DNA of 38,799 bases from Candidatus Cacconaster merdequi (GTDB lineage Bacteria > Bacteroidota > Bacteroidia > Bacteroidales > UBA932), in NCBI GenBank assembly GCA_018064345.1, contig JAGHVK010000022.1, forward strand, positions 1 through 38,799, given 5' to 3'. The translations under genes were made by a program, and so were the position numbers. Below are positions 8,373 to 16,531 of the stretch, piece by piece; the stretch's first letter is position 1; every line of letters starts with the position of its first letter. The notes beneath the pieces are model-generated. The model was not told where the DNA came from. It did no database searches and saw only the letters and a program-made list of their open reading frames with translations.

Positions 8373-9241
8373 AACGGATTTTGCAAAGGATACTCCTCTG
8401 GCTCAGAATAATAAGACCTCAGACACTGTTTGCCTCGCTGGTCCCGGTACTTGTTGGCATACTTGCATCCGGCAGGTCTGGAATCCCATACGCCACCACA
8501 TCGCCCGTGGCTGTCTGCATCGTCACCGCAGTGTGCGCCCTTTCACTTCAGATTCTGTCGAACCTCATCAACGACTATTACGACTTTGTCAGAGGCAGCG
8601 ACAAGGCGGGAAGGAAGGGTTTCAAGAGGGCGCTTGCCGAAGGGGAGGTTTCCGGGAAAGATATGAAGGCTGCCATCTTCACCGACCTGGCGGTCGTCGT
8701 GGCAACGGGATTGTTCCTCGTTTTTTCAGGAAGATGGGTCATCCTTGCCATTGGCGTAAGTGCAATCCTGTTCGCCTGGCTGTATACAGCAACTTCTCAT
8801 TCCCTGTCCTACCTCGGGATAGCTGATATCTTCGTATTCCTGTACTACGGTGTAATCGCCTCGTCAGGAACGGCATATCTTCTTACACATCAATTCATTG
8901 CCACTGCATTCCACGCCGGTGCGGTATGCGGCCTCATATCAATGGGAGTTCTGATGATCAACAACTTGCGCGACATTGAAGATGACCGTGCGGCAGGAAA
9001 GCGCACCTTGCCTGTAAGATTCGGAAAGAAAGCTGCAGAAGCCATAATGTTTGCGGAGGTACTTCTGATGCCTGTATTCGCTTACCTTGCCTTCGGGCTT
9101 TCGGCCGCAATGCTGATTGCAGTGCCGGCCGTCATCCTCTTTTCGGCTGTGAGGAAGGCCGAGGGTGCAAGATATAACAAGTGCCTGCTTTTCACAGGAC
9201 TGATGAATGTCCTGTACTTCTTTCTCTGCCTCCTTTCATAA
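8369..9241 (+). CDS. menA: 1,4-dihydroxy-2-naphthoate polyprenyltransferase
   Basis: This 290-residue membrane prenyltransferase of the UbiA superfamily attaches the polyprenyl tail to 1,4-dihydroxy-2-naphthoate, giving demethylmenaquinone, the substrate of MenG. The first Asp-rich motif is NLINDYYDFVRGSD (65-78) and the second is NNLRDIEDDRAAGKRTLPVRFG; these bind Mg-diphosphate and substrate. About eight or nine hydrophobic helices surround them. The start overlaps the menG stop by 4 bases (ATGA), so translation is probably coupled. A small ACGGA/TCCGT hairpin at 9244-9257 lies just after the stop. Confidence 0.95.
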   Translation: MKRILQRILLWLRIIRPQTLFASLVPVLVGILASGRSGIPYATTSPVAVCIVTAVCALSLQILSNLINDYYDFVRGSDKAGRKGFKRALAEGEVSGKDMKAAIFTDLAVVVATGLFLVFSGRWVILAIGVSAILFAWLYTATSHSLSYLGIADIFVFLYYGVIASSGTAYLLTHQFIATAFHAGAVCGLISMGVLMINNLRDIEDDRAAGKRTLPVRFGKKAAEAIMFAEVLLMPVFAYLAFGLSAAMLIAVPAVILFSAVRKAEGARYNKCLLFTGLMNVLYFFLCLLS

Positions 9242-9296
9242 CCACGGAAGGGTCCGTCATCGACAACACAACCAACAATATAACACAATCATCACC

Positions 9297-10643
9297 ATGA
9301 AAACCAGAATTTTAACTACACTGTCACTCTTGCTGCTCCTTGCAGGATGCGGTCAGGAGAATCAAAGGGTTCCCGGTTACAGCTGGGAAGAAGACCTCGC
9401 ATACCGCGAAAGCGTGGACTATACCTGGACACCGGAGCAGGTGAAGGAGTACATACAGAAGTACATTCCTGATGTAACGGACGAACAGATCGACAACTGG
9501 ACGAAGAACGGTCCGCTTGAGGCAAAGGAAATCAACGGCAAGCTGATGTATTACAGACGCACTGCAGGAGGACTCTTCCTCGTCGATCCGGAGTGCAGGC
9601 AGATCAAGTGGAACTACGACCATCCTGACGGAATCGAAGTGATGAGCCGCCACGACTCACTCGAGTACAACAATATGAAGGCCATCATAGACGATGTGAA
9701 CGAGACAGGCAACCCTCTCGCACAGCCGTCTCACATGAAGGTAAAATTCACTCTTACCGTAAATGCTGACGCCGTTCCCGAGGGAGAGACGATCCGCTGC
9801 TGGCTTCCGTTCCCACGCAAGGACGTAGCCCGTCAGCAGGACGTGGCCCTGATCGGCACCAGCCAGAGCGAATACCAGTTCTCTGACCCTGAATGTCCTC
9901 ACAGTACTCTCTATATGGAAGCCAAGGCCGTTGCAGGCGAACCTACCGTATTCAGCGAAGAGTTCGAGTACACAATCTACGGAGAGTGGCACAAGATTGA
10001 CCCTGAAAAAATACAGCCATACGACAAGACAACCGATCTATACAAGAAATATACTGCCGAGCGCGAGAAACATATCGTATTCTCCGACAGGCTCCGCAAC
10101 CTTGCCGACTCCCTCACCGCAGGAATCGAGAACCCGTATCTCCAGGCAAAGGCCATATTCGAATGGGTTGAGGCAATGTTCCCTTGGTCAGGAGCCCGCG
10201 AATACTCCACTCTTGCCAATATTCCTGAATATGTACTTGATTCAGGTCACGGCGACTGCGGACAGGTAACACTTCTCTTCTGCACACTCTGCCGCATCAA
10301 GGGTATACCGGCTCACTTCCAGAGCGGGCACGTGATGGACCTTGACGGAAGCGGAATGCACGACTGGAGTGAAATCTATTTCGAAGGCATCGGATGGGTT
10401 CCTGTCGATATGTCATTCGGCATCAGGACCTACTCGTGGAACGACGATGCGAAGTACTTCTTCCTGAGCGGAAACGACACGCACCGTCTTATAATCAACA
10501 GCGACTACGGTTACGAACTCTCACCGAAGAAGATATATCCTCGTTCGGATGATGTTGATTTCCAAAGAGGTGAAGTCGAATGGAAAGGCGGCAACCTCTA
10601 CTACCCTGAGTGGAAATACAAAATGGAAGTCGAGCATCTATGA
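9297..10643 (+). CDS. Transglutaminase-like lipoprotein
   Basis: This 448-residue protein starts with a lipoprotein leader, LLLLLAGC, with the lipidated Cys near residue 18, so it should be anchored in the envelope. The C-terminal half is a transglutaminase/protease-like fold with the triad in GHGDCGQ (Cys321), MHDWSEIYFEGIGWVPVD (His355) and Asp371. The N-terminal 150 residues are polar and of no family I recognise. Such bacterial proteins usually act as cysteine peptidases or amidases rather than cross-linkers; the substrate is unknown. I chose ATG 9297 over an upstream in-frame start because it gives a perfect lipoprotein signal. It overlaps the patatin gene by 4 bases, suggesting a joint job. 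A 55-nt gap separates it from menA. Confidence 0.88.
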   Translation: MKTRILTTLSLLLLLAGCGQENQRVPGYSWEEDLAYRESVDYTWTPEQVKEYIQKYIPDVTDEQIDNWTKNGPLEAKEINGKLMYYRRTAGGLFLVDPECRQIKWNYDHPDGIEVMSRHDSLEYNNMKAIIDDVNETGNPLAQPSHMKVKFTLTVNADAVPEGETIRCWLPFPRKDVARQQDVALIGTSQSEYQFSDPECPHSTLYMEAKAVAGEPTVFSEEFEYTIYGEWHKIDPEKIQPYDKTTDLYKKYTAEREKHIVFSDRLRNLADSLTAGIENPYLQAKAIFEWVEAMFPWSGAREYSTLANIPEYVLDSGHGDCGQVTLLFCTLCRIKGIPAHFQSGHVMDLDGSGMHDWSEIYFEGIGWVPVDMSFGIRTYSWNDDAKYFFLSGNDTHRLIINSDYGYELSPKKIYPRSDDVDFQRGEVEWKGGNLYYPEWKYKMEVEHL

Positions 10644-13081
10644 GACGTATCTTTACGATAGTCCTCCTTCTGGCAATTCTGCCTTTGTCCGCATTTGCGG
10701 ATGAAGAGAAGGGGATTGATTCCGTAAAGGTGAATAAAAGGCCGAAGGTAGGCCTGGTGCTTGCCGGAGGTGGCGCCAAGGGAGCAGCCCATATAGGCGC
10801 CCTCAAATATATCGAAGAGCTGGGCATTCCGATAGACTTCGTTGCAGGAACAAGTATGGGATCTATCATCGGCGGGCTGTATTCGCTTGGATACACCCCC
10901 GATGATATCGACCATATAATCAAGAGCGTGGACTGGGGCCAGCTGCTGGGAAACTCCACGGAACGCCGGAACGCATCTTATATGACAAAGAAGAGGAAAG
11001 ATTCCTACCTGTTCTCTCTTCCGTTCGGATTCAAGAGCGCCGGGGATAAAAATGAAAGCGATGCCGACAGACTGAACAGCTACGTAAACAACCTGATAAG
11101 GAAAGGGGAAATCATCAATACTGAGAACAGTCCGGCACTGTTGAGCACCCTTCCTTCGGGGTTCATTTCGGGAAACAACATAGAGAATCTCTTCAACGAC
11201 CTGTGCGTGGGATATCAGGATTCCATTGACTTCTCATCCCTGCCTATTCCTTACGCCTGTGTGACCACCAATATGCTTGACGGAAGCGAGACTGTGCTCA
11301 GAAGCGGCAAGATAGCCGACGCAATGCGCTCTTCGATGGCAATTCCGATTGTTTTCGCCCCTACGAAGTACAACGACATGCTGCTGGTGGACGGCGGTAT
11401 GGTGAACAATTTCCCTACTGATATATGCAGGGATATGGGTGCCGACATCATCATCGGAATCGAACTTTCAAAAGGGTTCAAGGTGAATATGTCGGATGTT
11501 GCGACCATGCCGGGAATGCTCGGGCAACTGATGGCGATAGTCACTTCCGGGCACAATGCCGAGAACAGGAAACTGTGCGACGCTTACATCCGTCCGGATG
11601 TATCCGGCTATGGCACAATGAGTTTTGATATCGCAAGCATTGATTCCCTTGTAGCAAGAGGCTATGAAGAGGCAAAGAGGTGCGCTCCCGAACTTCTGGC
11701 CATCAAGGAAATGCTTGACGGAAGCGAAGATGTGAAGAAAGAGATGAGAGCCCCTAAGGCCCGATATCTTGATGAACTCGACACGCTCTCTCTTTCTAGG
11801 GTGACATTGAATGGGGTTTCGGGTACGGACGGAGGATGGATGAGCCGCAAATGGAAGCTCTTCACCGGTGTCAGGACAACTCCGGAAGAGATCAGAAGCA
11901 TTATCTCAAAATACGTCGGGACAGGAAGTTATGAGAAAGTATCCTACAATACGATTCCTGACCCCGCAAATCCCGGGATGTATGGTCTCGATATGTACTT
12001 CAAGCCGCACGAGCCGCACCGCCTGAGCGTCGGACTTCGCGGAGATACCGAAGAGGCTGTTGTCATGGGCTTGAATATAGGCCTTAACGAGAACAGGCTT
12101 TCCGGTTTTTCGGCTTCTTTCAGCGGCAGGCTCAGCTACTATCCTTTCCTTCAGGCAAAGATTTCATACGCTCTGCAGGGGATAATCAGATTCAACGCCT
12201 CGTATGATTTCTGGGAAAGCAAATACCACAACATTCTCTATAAAGATGATTACAGCAGCTTGTTCGGGCAGAGCTTCCGCAACCGGTTCAGAATTTCCCT
12301 ATCCGAATACAATTCAAGGGTAATCCATACGGAAGCCGGCTTTGAGATGGAAAAGTATAACTACGACAAATCCGTTGAAGGCCAAAGTTTACAGATAGAT
12401 TCCACCAACAGGAACAGGGCTCTTTTCGTGGATTTCGATGCAGACACCCGCAATGACTCATACTATGCGACGAGAGGTATAAAGATGTCTTTGAACGGCA
12501 GATACAGGTTCAAGGCCCAAAGGACGTTCACCGGCCTTTTCGAATCGATGATGGAGGAGAATCGTATGAGAGCAATTCCTGAAGACAGGTCCGGCCACAA
12601 TTCCGAAATCTACGGTAGTCTTGAGGTCTATGCGACTCCGGCAGACGGGGCTGTGACGATTGTCCCCAAACTGTACCACAGGTCCGTGTTCGGGAATTAC
12701 ATGTCCATCTCCACCATCAACGTATTCGGAGGAAGCAGGAAGGGCCGTTATTCCGACAGCCAGCTTCCATTCGTGGGGATCAACGGAATACGGACTTCCA
12801 CTTTCAACAACGTAACCATCGCCGGATGCGACCTTCGGGTGCGTATACACCGGAACCACTATATTACCGGCATAGTCAATTACCTGGAAACGGCAAACAG
12901 ATTCGAGCATTATTTCGACAGGAGCATTGCAAGCGACGGTTACCAGACCTCATACGGCTATTGGGGAGCCGCGCTCAAATACACATATGCTTCGAAAATA
13001 GGTCCGATAGCCCTAGACTGCCACTGGACTGATTACAACAAACGAGTCGGGCTGTTCCTTTCGGTAGGCTATGACTTCTGA
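10640..13081 (+). CDS. Patatin-like phospholipase with C-terminal outer-membrane barrel (PlpD-like)
   Basis: This 813-residue protein has a signal peptide (ILPLSAFA) and then a patatin domain, about residues 35-310. The oxyanion loop is GGGAKG, the nucleophile Ser72 is in GTSMG, and the partner Asp251 is in DGG. A linker follows, about 380-460, possibly POTRA-like. The C-terminal 350 residues alternate polar and hydrophobic residues, carry a FDADTRNDSYYATRG stretch typical of BamA/TpsB-like barrels, and end in VGYDF with a terminal aromatic residue. This layout matches type Vd autotransporters such as PlpD, phospholipase A1-like enzymes displayed or secreted through their own barrel. The start at 10640 forms ATGA with the preceding stop. 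Confidence 0.92.
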   Translation: MRRIFTIVLLLAILPLSAFADEEKGIDSVKVNKRPKVGLVLAGGGAKGAAHIGALKYIEELGIPIDFVAGTSMGSIIGGLYSLGYTPDDIDHIIKSVDWGQLLGNSTERRNASYMTKKRKDSYLFSLPFGFKSAGDKNESDADRLNSYVNNLIRKGEIINTENSPALLSTLPSGFISGNNIENLFNDLCVGYQDSIDFSSLPIPYACVTTNMLDGSETVLRSGKIADAMRSSMAIPIVFAPTKYNDMLLVDGGMVNNFPTDICRDMGADIIIGIELSKGFKVNMSDVATMPGMLGQLMAIVTSGHNAENRKLCDAYIRPDVSGYGTMSFDIASIDSLVARGYEEAKRCAPELLAIKEMLDGSEDVKKEMRAPKARYLDELDTLSLSRVTLNGVSGTDGGWMSRKWKLFTGVRTTPEEIRSIISKYVGTGSYEKVSYNTIPDPANPGMYGLDMYFKPHEPHRLSVGLRGDTEEAVVMGLNIGLNENRLSGFSASFSGRLSYYPFLQAKISYALQGIIRFNASYDFWESKYHNILYKDDYSSLFGQSFRNRFRISLSEYNSRVIHTEAGFEMEKYNYDKSVEGQSLQIDSTNRNRALFVDFDADTRNDSYYATRGIKMSLNGRYRFKAQRTFTGLFESMMEENRMRAIPEDRSGHNSEIYGSLEVYATPADGAVTIVPKLYHRSVFGNYMSISTINVFGGSRKGRYSDSQLPFVGINGIRTSTFNNVTIAGCDLRVRIHRNHYITGIVNYLETANRFEHYFDRSIASDGYQTSYGYWGAALKYTYASKIGPIALDCHWTDYNKRVGLFLSVGYDF

Positions 13082-13111
13082 CAACTGAATATCAATCTTC
13101 ATTCTATAACA

Positions 13112-13846
13112 ATGTATATGAAACGAACCTTTTTGATGCTGATGATGCTGTTGGCTGTTACCACGCTCAACGCACAGGACCCGATTACCGGACATTACAA
13201 GAAAGCCCTCGTCATAGGGGCACATCCCGACGACCCTGAATCGATGTGTGCCGGGACAATGCTGCTGCTCAAACAGCAGGGATGCGAAGTCGTATGCGTC
13301 TATTTCACGAGCGGTGAAGGCGGAATCCCCGGTAAGAGTGCTGAGGAGACTGCACTTATCCGCCGTCAGGAAGCGCTCAATTCCTGCGAAGTGATGGGTA
13401 TCAGGCCTGTGTTCATGACACAGGTGGACGGCAACTCCGAGATAAACAAAGCCCGTTACGATGAGATGAAAGAACTTATCGCGGCGGAGAAACCGGACGT
13501 TGTGTTCACACACTGGCCTATCGATGCACACAGGGACCACCGTGTATGCTCGATGCTCGTTTATGATGCCTGGAGGCAGCTCGGCCATACTTTCGATTTG
13601 TATTACGGAGAGGTTATGACCGGTATGCAGACTCAGATGTTCTCTCCTACGATCTATGTCAATATTGACTCTACAGTGGAACTGAAACGCAAGGCATATA
13701 CCTGCCACGTCTCACAGGGAACAGCTGGAAACGTGCAGAAATGGCATCAGGTCATCGACGTGATGCGAGGCCGCGAATTCCAGTGCCAGCACGCAGAAGC
13801 ATTCGTCAAACAGCGCTGGAATTCAAGCGAGATACTTGACAGATAA
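13112..13846 (+). CDS. Secreted PIG-L/LmbE-family deacetylase
   Basis: This 244-residue protein has a signal peptide (LLAVTTLNAQ) and a PIG-L fold. The zinc/catalytic motif is AHPDDPE (His38, Asp40, Asp41); a second zinc motif is HWPIDAHRDHR (His140, Asp142, His143). Family members are N-deacetylases of GlcNAc-containing lipids, mycothiol or bacillithiol precursors or antibiotics. The signal peptide argues against thiol synthesis here and for an envelope glycolipid, glycan or scavenged substrate. It lies 30 nt after the patatin gene, probably in the same transcript. The start could equally be the ATG at 13118. It converges on the LOG-family gene with only 5 nt between stops. Confidence 0.9.
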   Translation: MYMKRTFLMLMMLLAVTTLNAQDPITGHYKKALVIGAHPDDPESMCAGTMLLLKQQGCEVVCVYFTSGEGGIPGKSAEETALIRRQEALNSCEVMGIRPVFMTQVDGNSEINKARYDEMKELIAAEKPDVVFTHWPIDAHRDHRVCSMLVYDAWRQLGHTFDLYYGEVMTGMQTQMFSPTIYVNIDSTVELKRKAYTCHVSQGTAGNVQKWHQVIDVMRGREFQCQHAEAFVKQRWNSSEILDR

Positions 13847-13851
13847 ACGGG

Positions 13852-14976
13852 TCAGCCCCTCTCCGAAAACGAGAGGATGGTGTTCACAACATCTTCGCGC
13901 TTATCCGTAATTGATAAAAGAAGTCCCTGATACTTACCGCGTTCGAGCAAATCTTCGAGCAAAGGATAAACAGGGACTTCCTTTGTGTAGTACTCCTTGC
14001 CCAGGAAAACCATCGGGCTTGAACAGCCGACCGACTCGTAATGGTTCTGTGCAGCATCCTGGAATATTTCCTGTAAAGTCCCGGCAGAGCCCGGAGAGTA
14101 GATGATGCCACCCTTCGATATGGAAAGAAGTATCGATTCACGGATACTGTTCATGAAGTATTTCGCTATGTCGGTAGCGAACGGAGTTGTCGGCTCGTGG
14201 CCGTAGAACCAGGTCGGTATGCCGAGACTCCGGTAATCACGTTGAGGGTATTTGCTGATGACTTCAAAAGCGCTCTTCAGCCAGCCTTTGTCGCGGAATG
14301 TAGGTGCAATACGCAGAATATCAAGAGCATCATCCAGTTCAGAGATGCTTCTGCCAGCCATCCAGGCACCAAGATGAGTAGCTTCCATCGCACCGGGGCC
14401 TCCTCCGGAAGCCATCACCTTCCCATATTCGGTAAGGCTCTTGCTGATAAGGGCCACCTCCCTGAATGCATTGTCAGCCCTGCTCAGGGAATGTCCGCCC
14501 ATCACTGAAACGACCTGCTTCTCATCGAAGCGGCTCAGGAAAGATGTCATCGCTTCACTGATTGCCCTGTCGTGAAGTGAGCGGGCGAGGGTTTCTCGCA
14601 CATTGTTGCAGAACTTGCCGTTCTCCATATAGTCGGCATAGACGCGTGAGTCGAAACAGGTTTCGAAACTCTGCTCGTCATCAGGGTCATATCCGGCATA
14701 AAGCATCTCTCCACTGTAGAGCCGGCTTGCAAAAGCCTGATATATCCTCCCCATCGCAGGAAAAACGAGGCAGGTCTGCCCTATCTCGTCCTCCATTTCC
14801 GTCGGAATGGTGCATCCAAGGAAGCAACACTCTGAAAAACGATGCTTTGCAGCAACATACTGAGGGGCCTTGCGGAAATCGATGTACTGGAAGACATAGT
14901 ATGTGACAAAGCCTTCGGCATCGGGTGAAGGCAAATCATTCAAAGATTCGACCTTCTTGTATGGATTCGTGTTCAT
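13852..14976 (-). CDS. LOG-family nucleotide-binding protein, possible nucleotide 5'-monophosphate nucleosidase
   Basis: This 374-residue protein has a Rossmann-type LOG domain. ASGGGPGAMEATHLGAWMAG (near 190-205) is the phosphate-binding stretch, and SPGSAGTLQEIFQDAA (near 293-308) stands where the family has PGGxGTxxE. LOG enzymes cleave the N-glycosidic bond of nucleoside monophosphates; short ones make cytokinin-like products, while longer ones such as PpnN degrade nucleotides. The extra N-terminal 130 residues have no family I recognise. The second motif reads PGSAGT instead of PGGYGT, a subgroup variation. The protein appears cytoplasmic. A CCTCTC/GAGAGG hairpin at 13858-13876 lies inside its 3' end. 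Confidence 0.78.
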   Translation of the reverse strand: MNTNPYKKVESLNDLPSPDAEGFVTYYVFQYIDFRKAPQYVAAKHRFSECCFLGCTIPTEMEDEIGQTCLVFPAMGRIYQAFASRLYSGEMLYAGYDPDDEQSFETCFDSRVYADYMENGKFCNNVRETLARSLHDRAISEAMTSFLSRFDEKQVVSVMGGHSLSRADNAFREVALISKSLTEYGKVMASGGGPGAMEATHLGAWMAGRSISELDDALDILRIAPTFRDKGWLKSAFEVISKYPQRDYRSLGIPTWFYGHEPTTPFATDIAKYFMNSIRESILLSISKGGIIYSPGSAGTLQEIFQDAAQNHYESVGCSSPMVFLGKEYYTKEVPVYPLLEDLLERGKYQGLLLSITDKREDVVNTILSFSERG

Positions 14977-15065
14977 AGCTTGTACTTATGAGTCGCAGTT
15001 GAAGCCATCAGGCCTGCCGCGACAATTCTGCAAGTTAGCAAACTTCCCGATAAATAGCAATTGCA

Positions 15066-15097
15066 TTTGGCGGTTTGGAAAATATTCCATACAATTG
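15066..15097 (+). promoter_or_regulatory. Putative promoter of the histidine acid phosphatase gene
   Basis: TTTG at 15066-15069 is followed after exactly 20 nt by TACAATTG at 15090-15097, one mismatch from TAnnTTTG. This predicts a start near 15104 and a leader of about 65 nt. The rest of the 192-nt divergent gap (14977-15168) shows no further feature; a promoter for the minus-strand LOG gene is not evident. Confidence 0.5.
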
Positions 15098-15168
15098 CAC
15101 AACAATCTTTCCGGCCCGCTGGACATAATCCATCACCGTCCGGGAAGCGATATTCTAACATTCCGAGG

Positions 15169-16416
15169 ATGAAAAAGTTATTGGTATTCCTGGCCGTCAC
15201 GGCCTCCTGCTGCATCTCCAATGCGCAGCAGTACGACTATCTTGAAAATCTGAAAGCCCACCCGGAGCAGATGTCCGGATGCGATTACCTGTGTCCGACC
15301 GACAACACACCGCTCACTGCCACCCCACAGGGATATGAGGCTTTCTATATCAGCCACTACAGCCGCCACGGAGCGCGATACGCCTGGCAGAGCGACCTCT
15401 ACGACAGGATACGTGACGTACTCTTCGAGGCCGACAGCCTTGACAACCTCACTCCTATTGGAAAGGAATATCTTGCCAAGTTCAGGAAGATATACCCTGA
15501 AATACAGTACAGCTACGGAGAACTCTCAAGGAAGGGATGGGAGCAGCAGCAGAACCTGGGCAAGCTTATGTACACACGCTTTCCTGAAGTATTCGACGAC
15601 AATTCAAAGGTTACAGCAGCCACCTCTCCTGTACAACGCTGCGTAATGTCGATGTCCGCCTTCTGCCTCGGGCTCAACGACTGCAATCCTGAGATAGAGA
15701 TTACCGAGAACGTCGGACGCCTGTATCTGCATCAGACCATACCGCAGAGCAAGGACAACCCTTTCAGAATCGAAGCCCCGAAGTGCGAGCTTCTCTTCAC
15801 CGAGACCTGGCCTGAATACATCGAGAGAAGCATAGACTACCGCGCCATCCTCGACAGGGTGTTCATCGACAAGGAAAGGCAGCTGCCGTCAGACAAGCAG
15901 TGGGATTTCCTCTATTACCTCAACTATTTCGCCCACGGTATGGCCAGCCTTGACACAGACCTGAGTTTCTCTGAGATATTCACTGAAGAAGAGTGCCTGG
16001 CACTGTGGAAGATAGACTGTTTCCAGTTCTATACCGTAGCCTGGCCGACACATCTGGGATACAGGCCTATCGTACAGGATATCATATCCTGCGCAGAGAA
16101 GCGTCTTGCATCAGGCGAAAAAGGCGCGGAACTGCGTTTCGGACACGATACATCTTTCCTCCCGCTGCTTATGAACCTGGGCGTGAACGGATATGACCAC
16201 GAATGTGAGAACGGTGACGAAATACCTGTCTGGTGCCGTATGAACGACGTCCCTATGGCCGCCAACCTGATTCTCGTATTCTACCGTCCTTCGACAGGAA
16301 ATGACGGGGATATCCTGATAAAGGCCCTTCTGAACGGAAAAGAGGCACGATTGCCGCTTCCAGACAGCAAATTCCCATATTACAGATGGGAAGATTTCAA
16401 GGAAAAATGGAAATAG
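15169..16416 (+). CDS. Secreted histidine acid phosphatase (phytase/MINPP-like)
   Basis: This 415-residue protein has a signal peptide (MKKLLVFLAVTASCCISNAQ) and the histidine-phosphatase catalytic motif RHGARYAW, with the phospho-accepting His67. The second catalytic motif is FGHDTSFLPLL, with His326 and Asp327 as the proton donor. It should hydrolyse phosphomonoesters outside the cytoplasm; related gut Bacteroidota enzymes act on inositol phosphates, but HD rather than HAE leaves the substrate open. The ATG at 15169 was chosen because the longer frame from 15061 would put 36 unrelated residues before a perfect signal peptide. It is followed by a terminator-like hairpin at 16454-16489. Confidence 0.9.
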   Translation: MKKLLVFLAVTASCCISNAQQYDYLENLKAHPEQMSGCDYLCPTDNTPLTATPQGYEAFYISHYSRHGARYAWQSDLYDRIRDVLFEADSLDNLTPIGKEYLAKFRKIYPEIQYSYGELSRKGWEQQQNLGKLMYTRFPEVFDDNSKVTAATSPVQRCVMSMSAFCLGLNDCNPEIEITENVGRLYLHQTIPQSKDNPFRIEAPKCELLFTETWPEYIERSIDYRAILDRVFIDKERQLPSDKQWDFLYYLNYFAHGMASLDTDLSFSEIFTEEECLALWKIDCFQFYTVAWPTHLGYRPIVQDIISCAEKRLASGEKGAELRFGHDTSFLPLLMNLGVNGYDHECENGDEIPVWCRMNDVPMAANLILVFYRPSTGNDGDILIKALLNGKEARLPLPDSKFPYYRWEDFKEKWK

Positions 16417-16448
16417 CCGGGCGACAAGCACTATAAAATAACAAAATC

Positions 16449-16480
16449 TTTGGATAAACGGACAATTTAGCGTAAATTTG
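16449..16480 (+). promoter_or_regulatory. Near-consensus promoter of the outer-membrane operon
   Basis: TTTG at 16449-16452, a 20-nt spacer and TAAATTTG at 16473-16480 match the Bacteroidota -33/-7 consensus in full. The transcript should start near 16487, about 45 nt before the ATG at 16532. The -7 box lies inside the hairpin at 16454-16489. This is the best promoter in the window. Confidence 0.75.
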
Positions 16481-16489
16481 TCCGTTTAT
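16454..16489 (+). terminator. Terminator-like hairpin overlapping a promoter
   Basis: ATAAACGGACAA pairs with TTGTCCGTTTAT (12 bp), continued after one bulged base by TTTA/TAAA around a GCG loop, followed by TTTATCTATAC. It would end the phosphatase transcript 38 nt after its stop codon. It could also act as an operator, since it contains the -7 box of the next operon. Confidence 0.65.
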
Positions 16490-16531
16490 TTTATCTATAC
16501 AGAGATAGTACATAAATTCGTATATGTGGAT

